From Amaranthus tricolor (taxonomy: Eukaryota; Streptophyta; Magnoliopsida; Caryophyllales; Amaranthaceae): a DNA stretch of 64,000 bases. Shown in pieces: positions 27,201 through 37,865 of the stretch. The stretch lies in NCBI RefSeq assembly GCF_026212465.1, contig NC_080058.1, positions 5,994,001-6,058,000 of the forward strand, in the 5' to 3' direction. Both the position numbers and the translations under genes were made by a program. The notes under the pieces were generated by a model. It was not told the DNA's origin. It saw nothing but the letters and a program-made list of their open reading frames with translations, and searched no databases. The stretch's first letter is position 1. Each line of letters starts with the position of its first letter.

Positions 27201-30175
27201 AGCAGTCAGTCGAGCAACATGGGCAGCAGCTTCTGCTGCACTTCTTTCCTCTTTTGTGTGTGCTACGGTCTCCAAAGCTTCTTACACATTGATCCTTGGA
27301 CTAATTTTTGCATTGTAATTCTTAACATGTAAAGATTTATACTATGAATAGTACCATTTACTATTGATTCCCATTTAGAAGACTTTTTTTTAAAAGGTAT
27401 TTTGGCCTTTATTTACAAATTAAAGAAAAATGAAGGTAGAAAAAAACGAGATGAAACCTATAAATCTAAAAAAATCCACTTGAAAAAATTTCTTAAAGCA
27501 AAATAATCGTTTTAATTTAATTTTGTTTTCAAATATGTTTTTTATATATATGTATTTCGTACCCAATCATTCCCGAGTCAATCTAGGTTGCGTATTAGAT
27601 GGTAACGGAAAATTAGGAACATTTTTTTTTATAATCAAACATTCATTATTATGGGAATGAAATGATACAAATCATGAAAATTTATACTACAAATCATTTT
27701 CATTACCACCTATTAGTACCAAATGGGCCGTAAAATAAGTTCTCATTAGAAGCTTTTCCAGCTTGAAGCTTTGCAATAAAAAAAACTGCTTTTGTTTGAA
27801 GTGTAAATGATTCTCTCCATGTTAAGATCGTGATACAATTTACGGGTCATGTAGTTTAGCATCATCAGCATGCTGCTAATCTACTTATTCAAACACGCTT
27901 CATACAAAATGTATTTTTCTAAGTCGATCCAAGTAAAACTGGTGGTTTTGCACCCCAAATGCCTCTTTATGCGTTTTGACTTATCATTATGAGCTGGTAA
28001 TATTTTTTTTATAATTCTTAGAAGAATCTGGAACTAAGTGTTGAAACCCATGATTGCAGGTTATCATTGATTCGCAGCCTCTTACAGTGGCTGTACTTGC
28101 AGCTTTTTTCTTCGGTGAGTCGATTGGGTATGTTGGGGCTGCAGGATTGGTGCTTGGCGTTATTGGGCTCTTACTACTTGAGGTAATTTATCAAGAAAAA
28201 TAGGTTAAATTTACTTGCTCGATTATAATGTTTTCTTTTTGTGTGAGCTTATTCTTGATGATGCGCACTCTGGTGTCTGAGTTATTATATCAAAATATTT
28301 TTCAGCCTCTTTCCTACTCTAATGTCCCATTTGTTAGGTTTTATTAAACGCTGGTAATATGAATGAAAACTAGTGTAATTTTGATTGAAAAATTTTTTTG
28401 TTACCTTGACAGCCATGCTTGTCCAACTTCAATTATCTCATTATCTTCATAAAATTCATTCCAATACATTACCATTGGGAGAGGTGGTATTACATGGTAA
28501 TGGAAATTTGTAAAAAAAGAACTTTTTGTGATCAAAGTTTCATCACCATGGTAATGACATGGAATTTTTGATGAAATTTTACACTAAAAATTATTCCCAT
28601 TACCAGTATTTAATACTACTAACCAAACGGGCCGTAATCACTTCTGGAAATTTGAGTTTACTATGATATACTTGTTCTTTTGTGTCTGGTTCATGAATCC
28701 ATTGTTTCCCCATTTTTCATCATTTTCCTCCATTCCATATCTCCTGATTTTTAACTTTATAAGAGTTTTAAATTTTGTTTGGCCTTGCTATTCTTCTTTT
28801 GCTAAAAAGAAATCGAACTACATTGCCCGCAATATTTTGTGTCTTGGTGCCGAAAGGTTCACTGTAAATAGTGGTTTCTATATGGTTACATGCCTTAGTA
28901 GTTACTACTTTATATAACTATTAATTGCATATTGTTGCTTTAACAATCTTCAAAAAACAGCCTTTACGCGTTGTCAAATCTCAAGATCAAAACTGTGAAA
29001 ATCTTAACTAGTTTTGCTGCTACATAGTTTACGTAAACTACTGATCTTTTGATCACACGACCTGAAAGCCGATCCTCCTTTATCAGATAAAGCATGATTT
29101 ACATTTTAGCGGTTACCCAGTATTTATTCTAGACTTGTTTGCATATTTCCTTGCAGCTACCTGTAGTTGCAACAGACGGGACTGATTTTTCATTATGGGG
29201 TAGCGGTGAATGGTGGATGCTTTTGTCAGCACAAAGCATGGCAATTGGTACCGTCATGGTGCGCTGGGTTTCCAAGTTTTCCGACCCAGTTATGGCAACT
29301 GGATGGGTAAGTCTTATCTATGCTTCATTTCATAAAACCCCTTCCCACATTGTAATTTCGTTCCTATTTTATGGTCATTCAAGATTCATCGTCATCATAC
29401 CCAGTGTATCCCACCCATAGATAAACTACGGGCAAGGTCTGGGAAGGAAAGGAATGCGGCAACTCATACCCATAAAGGGGAGCGCGGCCAAAGAGTCCCT
29501 CAACTCGAGATGAGTCATTCAAGATTACTGGAAATTAAGACTTGACCCGATTATATTTTAGATGTTCAATCATCTATTCATGTTTGGAAAATTTAATAAG
29601 ATTAATCTGATTCGAGATGCAATTTTCGGTGCAGCACATGCTTCTTGGTGGCATTCCTCTGTTAGCTTTATCTATACTTAACAATGATCCCGTATTCACC
29701 GGGAATCTTGACGAGCTTTCTGTTGGCGACCTTTCCGCGTTACTATATACATCCATATTCGGGAGCGCTGTCAGCTATGGTGTATTCTTCTATAATGCCA
29801 CAAGAGGTCTAATTCTTCAGAATCCGTTACCATCATTTCTTTATTGTTGCACTAGTTAAACGGGTACTAATTGCCGCATAATCCAAATTAACCTAACTCG
29901 TTTTTAGTTCAGGCAGTCTGACGAAACTTAGCTCGCTCACATTTCTGACGCCAATGTTCGCTTCCATTTTTGGGTGAGACCATCTCCATCGTTTCCAAAT
30001 GCCTGATTTAAGGATTTGTTGATATTTTTACTTGAGATGTAACGGGAGATCCTGCCCTTTAACGTGCAGGTTCTTTTACCTTGGCGAGAGCTTCTCAAAT
30101 GTGCAACTACTAGGGGCGTTCGTTACATTGGTGGCTATATATTTGGTTAATTATCGTCGCAGCACCACAGAATGA
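24295..30175 (+). CDS. WAT1-related EamA-type transporter, chloroplastic (At3g02690-like)
   Basis: Seven exons: 24295-24873, 25745-25792, 28060-28182, 29157-29306, 29635-29806, 29913-29973 and 30070-30175. They yield 412 aa, with all junctions GT-AG and in phase. The first about 60 residues look like a chloroplast transit peptide, rich in Ser, Thr, Pro and Arg. Then come two EamA (drug/metabolite transporter) repeats with about ten membrane segments. Recognisable blocks are PFFFWGTAMVAMKEVLP, ATCFQGFLAEGL, VIIDSQPLTVAVLAA, LWGSGEWWMLLSAQSMAIGTVMVRWVSK and YTSIFGSAVSYGVFFY. The family exports small metabolites; the substrate of this chloroplast branch is not known to me. Introns 2 and 3 carry an LTR-like remnant and MITEs. 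Length fits the Arabidopsis homologue (about 417 aa). Confidence 0.9.
25005..25170. repeat. Degenerate GGGTT/GGTCGGGT-rich repeat in intron 1
   Basis: It begins 'gggatgttcatttgagtaattggg' and continues with degenerate GGGTTGATTTTGGGTT and GGTCAGGTCGGGT iterations. It resembles, in reverse complement, the CCCGAA-rich stretch at 49075-49390. Non-coding. Confidence 0.5.
26760..27340 (+). mobile_element. LTR-like remnant in WAT1-related intron 2
   Basis: A locally GC-richer block whose features suggest an LTR: 'ggtggttcactaatattgg' near 26860, a TATA-like 'tgtgtatatatagcag' near 27064, and a downstream leader rich in CTCG/GAGC (27110-27240). No gag-pol or second LTR is visible, so this is a solo LTR or fragment. 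Boundaries are approximate. Confidence 0.4.
27597..27731. repeat. MITE, 300-bp family, copy 2 (internally deleted)
   Basis: Matches the right half of the family: 'ataatcaaacattcattatta', 'atttatactacaaatcattttcattacc' and the end 'accaaatgggccgtaa'. It lies in intron 2 of the WAT1-related gene. Confidence 0.6.
28328..28636. repeat. MITE, 300-bp family, copy 3
   Basis: Nearly full-length: begins 'atttgttaggttttatt', contains 'ccatgcttgtccaacttcaa' and ends 'ccaaacgggccgtaa'. The ends are imperfect inverted repeats. It lies in intron 3 of the WAT1-related gene, close to exon 3. Confidence 0.75.
29388..29517 (+). repeat. 125-bp dispersed repeat, best-preserved copy
   Basis: Contains 'catcatacccagtgtatccc', 'ggtctgggaaggaaaggaat', 'ggcaactcatacccataaag' and 'gcgcggccaaagagt'. 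It is inserted in intron 4 of the WAT1-related gene. Possibly SINE-derived. An inverted copy is at 33596-33722. Confidence 0.6.
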
Positions 30176-31265
30176 AGCAGCTTACAATGGGCTCCTCTCG
30201 ATGAAAAATCAAAGCGGTAGAATCATGATCGAACAAAAACTGTAAGTTGAATGAAAGAATCATGCAGCTAGCTGAATACACACGCATGCATACATCAAAC
30301 CATAAGCACGAAATATGTCAAAATTCGAACACATCGGGCTCAAAATAAAGTACAGAATCGCTCGGAGACTCAGATTGCAGGCATATAAATATAGTATACT
30401 ACTGGACTGAAATCTCCGAACTAGAATTGTTTAACCGATTTACTGCTAGCATAGTTTCATTTGTACATAATTGAAGTTCTTTTTCGTAATATGTCGTCTT
30501 CAGTTCATGTTATTGTCATCGTCTGAAGAGTTAGCAGTCTGCCATTAGTGTGGATCTCGTGTATATCGCCATTCGTCAAGACGTGTAGAAGTTGCGACGA
30601 GTATTGGATATGGAAGATAAAACTAGAAGTAATATGATGTACATGAATGCAATTGGAAGGATGTAACTAGCACTTTCAGTCGAATTTAACATCTCTTGGA
30701 TGTTTGATCTGCCTGTCGTTTGAGATTTTGTATTGCTGAGAGTAAGATTGTCTGTATTCGACTCTCGTAAACCTCATCCAATAGGTGGAAGTTATTTACT
30801 GGCATTGGAGTGAAGTAATGTATGTATCATCATCTAATTCAATATCGGGTATCTTTTAAAAAATTGGGTGGACAAATATGAAATCTCCAAGATTTTTACA
30901 AAATGAAAGAAGTTGCTGGATTGTACAAATTAAAAAGGCGTTTAAAGCATTCAAAATATATATTTTTAATATATATTTGAAATTTTTTTATATTTATAAC
31001 ATGATCTATGAGATCATTGCTATTGGGATTGATATTAAGGATCTATGTTTATTGCTAAACGTGACGTGTTATTGGTTCAGTTAATTTAGTTGGATTTATT
31101 GAACACTTTTTATAGGATAAAAACAAGATGCATTACCTTATCACGACTATATTGTAAATTTTCTTCGCAGCGATGACCGAAATTGTATTTTTATGCTACA
31201 TTAACATAACTAATAAAAAGTAATGTTGGTTTAGAATCCTTCCAATTCCAAGGCAGACAATGAAT

Positions 31266-31690
31266 TTTTGAAAAAGCTGAGCGAAAAAAAAAATGAATTG
31301 AATAACCGAAAAATCAAACTATTTCAAAAACTGAGCGTGAAACTCCCAGATCTAAGGTTTGGGGTTGTTCGCAGTTACTAACTGCGAACAGGTTAAAAAA
31401 GACAAAATAGCTGTTCGCAGTTACTAACTGCGAACAGCAAAAAAAAAAAAAATTTTTTTTTTAGGTCAAATAGCTGTTCGCAGTTACTAACTGCGAACAA
31501 CTATTTTGTCTTTTTGCTGTTCGTAGTTAGTAACTGCGAACAGCTATTTTGTCTTTTTTGACCTGTTCGCAGCTAGTAACTGCGAACAGCCTCAAACCTT
31601 AGGTCTGAGAGTTTTACGCTCAGTTTTTGAAATAGTTTAATTTTTCGGTTATTCAATTTATTTATTTTTTTTTCGCTCAGCTTTTTCAAG
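31266..31690. repeat. Long palindromic MITE built from nested TTCGCAG...CTGCGAA palindromes
   Basis: Two arms of about 200 bp are near-perfect inverted repeats. Both outer ends read 'ttgaaaaagctgagcgaaaaa' when taken inward, followed by 'aataaccgaaaaat' and 'actatttcaaaaactgagcgt'. Within the arms, five copies of a 26-28-bp palindrome (CTGTTCGCAGTTACTAACTG and onward) sit at 31365-31390, 31411-31438, 31473-31500, 31517-31543 and 31563-31590, with spacers reading 'gacaaaatag' or its reverse. A transcript would fold into one hairpin carrying smaller ones. No ORF. Confidence 0.85.
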
Positions 31691-33595
31691 AATTCGCACG
31701 CAATGCGCATGCTACTAGTGAAATCTCCATATATGAAATGTTGTAGTTGAGGTATGACTATACATACAGTCTTTAATTAAAAAGTAAATTCTATATTCTA
31801 AGACAACAATTTTTTTATAAAAAGCATCAATAATAAGACTCACAAGTCACCACCAAATGGAATGATCGAGTGGGCATTATAAAGGTTGAAAGTGCTAATT
31901 TTATATTAAAGTGCGGTCAAAAACGTTAATATAGTAGTCTATGTTACTATATTAGATTTTTTTACCTAATTTATATTATTTTAATCATTATATATTGAAT
32001 TATGCACATTTAATCAAAAAATTATAAAACATTAATATTATAAAAATATGCGATTAAATGATTCAAATAAGATTCCACCTAATTGTAATTTTTTCTTACA
32101 CATTAACTGCAATATTTAAATAAGCTTGAACAATTAATAGTATCAATAACCGTAATATAGTAGTTATTTCAGAACGAAGAATGTATTAAAGACAATTTTA
32201 AAGTTAATGTTGTATAAATAAAAATCTATACAATATAAAAAATTCAATACATCTTTAATTTCATTGAAAAATCTAACAGTCTTCTATTACATTAAATGAA
32301 AAATCTGTTAAAAATTTATGAATTAATAGTCTCTTTTTTCAATGATAATTTTCGAATATTTTAAGCTATTTCAATTTATTTTTAAATTTCAAATTGCAAT
32401 TCAAAACAAGTATTTTTTCTAGCATTGATTTAAAAAATTTAAATATTAATTAAAAAATTTAAAATCCAAATGGGGTCAATCAACCTCCTTCCGCCGCTCA
32501 AATGAAGCAGTAAAGCTATTTGTTTTTGTAAAAAGCAGATTAGTGTTGTGAGGGAAGATTGCATTAGATAAGGAAATATCTTAATATTCTAACTAATTCT
32601 TTATAAAAGTCCCACTAACTTCCCATATTTTCTAGATTTTCTATATTTTTCACTTTTGCCTTTTTATTTTCTTTTGTCGTCACTAGTTTTCTCCATTCCT
32701 TCCAAGTTTTTTAACCATGTCTAAAGATGTTTAAAACAGATTTGAGCATCATATAATTATTAGATCAAAACTTGATTTTAATTCGACTTCAAGACTTTAA
32801 AAATGAATTTATAAATATACTGTTATGTTCAGCAAAATTATTATTTGTTTAAAAGGGCTAAAATGCTACTTTTAAAAATATGTCATGTTCGGTAAATGAG
32901 CGGATTAAGTGAAAACATTAAATAGTAAGAGTAGATATTTATTTTCAAAATTGTACAATTTGTAATGTTCTAATTAAAATTAAAAGTAATGGTTTAAGAT
33001 TTTCTTTAAATTTTTCTTAATAAATTATATTCAAACAACTATTATACTCTAATCATAATTTTCAAAAAGTCTAAAACTAAACCAAAATAGAAAATTTTTA
33101 TATTAGAATTTTGGAAGGTATAATTGTGCTTCATCCTCAAACTCTTCTAAAATGCTCAAAAAAAACCCAATATATATTAAAAGGTATTATGTACAAAATC
33201 ATATTGAGGTCACCATGAAACAAAAGTACAAGCATAAATACTCCATGCATTCATCGTTCAAGTTCCTATAAATAATGTTCACTTTAAAAAAGTTAAATTG
33301 TTTAGATGGTAAGGAATTAGGGGAATTATTTTATTGAAGAATATAGTTTAATGGAGAAAAAAATATAAACTATAGGCATTAAAAAAGTGTACAAAATAAA
33401 GTTAGTGAAAAATATATAAAACTACAAAAATAAAAAAATGTTACAATAAAATTAGTGTATAACATATGACTATATGAGAACCATAAACATTATAAAAATG
33501 TTATAATAAAATTAGTGGAAAATATGTGAGAATCATAAGTATTAAAAATATTAAAATTAGGGTGATCTGACATTTAAAGGAATCTCTCTTTCTAA

Positions 33596-33722
33596 GGATC
33601 TTTCTTTAGCCGAATGACTATTTGGCCGCGTCCACCTTTATGGGTATGTGTTGCCTTCTTTCTTCCCTCTTCAGACCATGATCATAGTTTCTATGAGCGA
33701 GATACACTGTGTATGATGATGA
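33596..33722 (-). repeat. 125-bp dispersed repeat, inverted copy
   Basis: The reverse complement carries 'catcatacacagtgtatc', 'catagaaactatgatcat', 'ggcaacacatacccataaag' and 'cgcggccaaatagt', matching the copy at 29388-29517 in order and spacing. Confidence 0.6.
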
Positions 33723-34127
33723 CGACAACTACGAAGGTGATTTGACTAAGGCTAAATTATATGCGTGACATAAATAAAATGATTTTTTAGAGAACAACAA
33801 ATAAAACTCTCAAAAATAAAAAAAAATGTAAACATCAAATAGCAATGGATGAAGTACTTCCTTAGTAACTAAGGGTGTGATATTTTAGCTAGACTCAATG
33901 CAATGACCACAAGAGCACATAAAAAATAGGAAACTTGATACCCCTTCTCATTATAAAGCTAGCAAAACCAATCAAACCAAGTCCTTATCTTTCACCATAT
34001 TATATATTCTCCATCTTTTTAAACCCATCACATACTTATAATTACTCCAAAACACAAACACCCCAATAATTTCTCACCTTTAAAACACAAAATCATCATC
34101 CAAACCCAAAAAATAATAAAAAAAAAA

Positions 34128-37100
34128 ATGTATAGATTAAGTAACACAGTAATAGGTTTCCTAAACCTATTTTCACTCTTAGCATCAATACCAATAATAG
34201 GAGCAGGATTATGGATGGCAAAAGACAGTACAACATGTGAAAACTTTCTTCAAACACCATTACTCATAATAGGGTTCATTGTACTTATAATCTCTTTAGC
34301 TGGTTTTGTAGGTGCATGTTTTAATGTTGCATGGGCTCTTTGGGTTTATTTAGTGGTTATGTTGTTGCTTATATTGGGTCTTATGATTATAACTGTGTTT
34401 GGGTTTGTGGTTACTTCTCAAGGAGGTGGTGTTGGTGTGCAAGGAAGGGTGTATCGAGAGTATGAGTTGAAGGAATACTCTTCTTGGTTAAGGGATAGAG
34501 TTAAGGATCCTAATTATTGGACTAAAATTAGAGGGTGTATTTTGGGGTCTAAGACTTGTGCTAGTCTTGGTGCTTGGACTCTTGTTGATTATCTTAGGAA
34601 TGATATGACTCCTGTTCAGGTATGTACACTTACTATTTTAAAGTGATCACTTAAAATTTTATTGTGATCAGTTTTTACAGTCTTATAGAGTGATCAATGT
34701 ACTTATACAATCTTAACATGATTACATGGACTCATCTTATGATGAGATGCATGATCTCATATAAGACTTGCTCATTCTTAGTTACTCGATCCTTATTCTG
34801 ATCAAAATGATAATTTAAGGGCGGTTGTGTAGATAGTTGGGTTTCATATAGGACATAAGTAAGAGAATTTAAAATGTTAATATTACCAAATAAAGATATA
34901 TGAAATATCTTAAAAAGAGGAAATGATACATTTAATTAGAATAGAAGATAGTGTTAGTTTTAGTAACTTCTAAAGAAATTCCGTGAATTTAAACTAATGA
35001 TTTTCTTTTAATGATACGGGGTAAGACCGAAAAAGTTTATACATGCAAGGAATTCTTCGTGTAATTAATGAGAATTAAACTCTTGTTTATTATAAGGGAG
35101 AAAGAGAGAATCTAAATCACTATCTCTATTTATGGTATGAAAAAAAAAAGTTGTATGTAACATATAGCAATAACGATATCAATCAAAAAATTAGGTTGAT
35201 CGTTGGGATTCCTAAATACATGTAATACATTCAATCATTAGCTTTCAAATGTCTCGTACTCTTTTGAATAGGGAAATGTAGCAAATGATTCTTTTGTGAA
35301 AGCTTTCATATATTTATTATAATAACAGATATATATTTTTATATTCAAATTAGTGAACAATAATACTTTTTAGTAGAGTTTTTATTAATTTTTGTGTATG
35401 AATATATGATTGCTTCTCTTATAAAAATATATAACTTGTTTCTTTTTCTAAATTACTAATTAAAATAGTCGTAGTGTTTCAAAAGAAAACAAAGTAGTAT
35501 ATACAAATAAACTTAAATAGTCGGATAAGTATTATTATTTTCTTTATATATATATTTAACTATAAAATTATACTTCAAGAAATCCACTTGCCCATTAATT
35601 TAAGAGAAACAATCTTTTTAATTCAAATGGGAAAAGAAAATAGAATGGAGATGAAGGGAGCATAAACAAAGAGAAGAAATTATTATTAATATTTTTAAAT
35701 AAAAAAAATGTTTGAATAAAGTAACATAACTAAAAAAAGTCTTAAAAGAGATTAGGAAGAATTTTGGGCAAGATAAAGGCACCAGCTTTGTTGTCCCCTT
35801 TGAAGTGGGTGTTTGATAGAGAAAAGAGCTCAAAAGGAATTTAATTCTTTTGAGATTAAATAATGATAGAAAAAGAAAAGAAAAGTGGCAATTGGAATTT
35901 TATTATTTCTTGTGTTTGGTCCATGCTTATATGTATATATTGAAGTAAATATTCTTCCAACTTTTCTTGGTACAATTTGCAAAATACACATCATTAAGCT
36001 ATAATATATATTATGCCACACTTTGCTCCATGGAGTTTCTAGTTTATGGGGTGTTTGGTAATAGCTTATTGGTACAATCGGCCATCTAATCTAAGTGTTT
36101 GTCAAATTATTTGGTTGAAATAATTATGTTATTATAAATAAGTTATTTTTGAATAAGTTGCTTTCGACGTCGAAAATTAGTTAGTAGAATCAGCTATTAG
36201 TCACTCCAATCAACTATTAGTTGTTTGCCAAACACTCCATGATACTTTATTAACTTTGAGGTATTTGGTAAACGATTCATAGTTGATTGAGCAATTTATT
36301 TGACCAGTTGATTCTATCAACTGATTGACCACCTGATTTTGAACATGCTAATTAGAACAACTTGTTGTAAATATTATTCAATTCATAATAATAAGTTATT
36401 CAACCAACTAATTTACCAAATACTAACATTAAATATTTTAAATACACAATCATTTAAATAAACATAAATAAAAATTAAACAACAAATTATTTCACCAAAC
36501 ACCCTCTTTATTTTAAGACGTAAATTAATATTTCACAATTAAGACGTGAAAAATGATAATTAAGTTTTAGTCGATGAAATCCAATTGACTTAAACCAACC
36601 CATTTAACGACTTTAACTAACATAGGATATTTTTATTGAGTTGGTTTGAACAATATAGTATCGATCAGTATATCAAAAGCCCAAATTACAAATTAAAAAC
36701 TCATCATGCACGATTGTAATTCAATTATATATACATCATATACTCTTATCATCATTTTCTTATAAAAATTGAAATTGTGGTATGATAATTGCTATAAGTA
36801 TGTTCACTAACTAACTAGAGTTGGAACTGCTGAACTGCAGTCAGGATGCTGTAAGCCACCAACATCATGCGTATACGACTCGACAACAGTAATGATGGAT
36901 CAGGATCCGGATTGCTTTAAATGGAATAACAACCCGAATGTATTATGCTACGAATGTGATTCTTGTAAGGCAGGTGTGCTGGAGACTATTCGAAGGGATT
37001 GGCATAAACTCTCGGTCTTGAACGTTGTTGTGCTCATTTTGCTCATTGGCATTTACTGCATCGGTTGTTGTGCCTTCCAAAATACCCGTCGGGCTGATAC

Positions 37101-37517
37101 CGATTACCCGTATGGTCATAACCGCATGACTAAAGTCCGCCCCAGATGGGACTTCTACTGGTATGTTTTCACCTTTTAGTACTTCTTTCGTTTTCATATG
37201 TTCTTTTCAAATATAATTTATAAATTTTAGTGTCAAACTTTAACTACGATTTCTTATCGATTTAAAAGAAAAAACATATTCACGTGAGATCTTGTTAGAT
37301 TCGTCTCAATATATACTTTCTAAATATCAACTTTTTATAATTTTTTAAAAACTCATAATTAAAATTATTTGAATTTAAAGCTTGCATTGGGATCTGCAAA
37401 AAAGTGAATGGAAAGAACATTTGAAAACAGAGAGATATCATTTTTTTTCTTTCTAATAGCTTTACTTATATTTTCAGGTGGAGGTGGTGGCGTGATAGGA
37501 GAGAACAACTTTGGTAG
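34128..37517 (+). CDS. Tetraspanin, TET5/TET6 type
   Basis: Three exons: 34128-34619, 36841-37160 and 37478-37517. They encode 283 aa with in-phase GT-AG junctions. Four membrane segments are visible (about 10-30, 45-68, 75-98 and near 230-250). The large extracellular loop has the plant tetraspanin signature GCCKPP (just after the exon 1/2 junction) and further paired cysteines (CYECDSCKAG). The C-terminus, RPRWDFYWWRWWRDRREQLW, is the tryptophan-rich tail seen in the TET5/TET6 group. The last exon encodes only 12 residues plus a shared codon. Tetraspanins organise membrane microdomains at the plasma membrane; the specific partner is unknown. Intron 1 (2.2 kb) contains two GGGTGTTTGG-family MITEs. 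Confidence 0.88.
36049..36237. repeat. GGGTGTTTGG-family MITE in tetraspanin intron 1
   Basis: The left end 'ggggtgtttggtaatagc' and right end 'gtttgccaaacactcc' are inverted. The interior has 'cagctattagtcactcc' motifs. A second, more diverged element with 'aggtatttggtaaacg' and 'caccaaacaccctc' ends follows at about 36255-36510. Confidence 0.55.
36255..36510. repeat. Second, diverged GGGTGTTTGG-family MITE
   Basis: The ends 'gaggtatttggtaaacg' and 'tttcaccaaacaccctc' are inverted. It lies almost directly after the element at 36049-36237. Confidence 0.45.
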
Positions 37518-37865
37518 TTTAATGAGCAACTTTTTTGAAAACATTTCTTTAGTTTTGATGGATTTAAAATTGTTGTTAATTTTGATGTTCATGTGCATGG
37601 TGCTTTGATTTCTTAGTACAAACAAGGGGCAACCTATTGTTTCCTCCTAAACTTGTATGTATTTAGAATAGGGTTGTATGCACTTTGGTTTTTGGTTACA
37701 ATTCTTGTAGGTGAAAGGATAGAAACACCCCTAATTAAAATAAAGAAATCATTTGAAAATTTAAAATTGGTTTAATTTCAAACTTAGATTCGATTTAATT
37801 TTACCATTACATCAGAAAATATTACGATATTTATAAACACGAAGACATAAAAGATCCAGCATTTT

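Larger units (their letters stand above)
30176..34127. other. Intergenic region between WAT1-related and tetraspanin genes
   Basis: The first part (to about 30850) is probably 3' UTR and downstream sequence. The long palindromic element is at 31266-31690, a dispersed repeat at 33596-33722, and a TATA-like 'ttataaag' near 33951, upstream of the tetraspanin ATG. The remainder is AT-rich without a credible ORF. Confidence 0.5.

Noticed and set aside
31365..31590. Five spaced palindromic repeats that superficially resemble a CRISPR array
   Set aside because: Spacers are near-identical and themselves inverted, the whole is one large palindrome, and the host is a plant nuclear genome.
36841..37179. 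Stand-alone short ORF for the second half of the tetraspanin
   Set aside because: It is exon 2 of the tetraspanin gene; reading through the donor at 37161 gives a short wrong tail, whereas splicing to 37478 restores the family's tryptophan-rich C-terminus.
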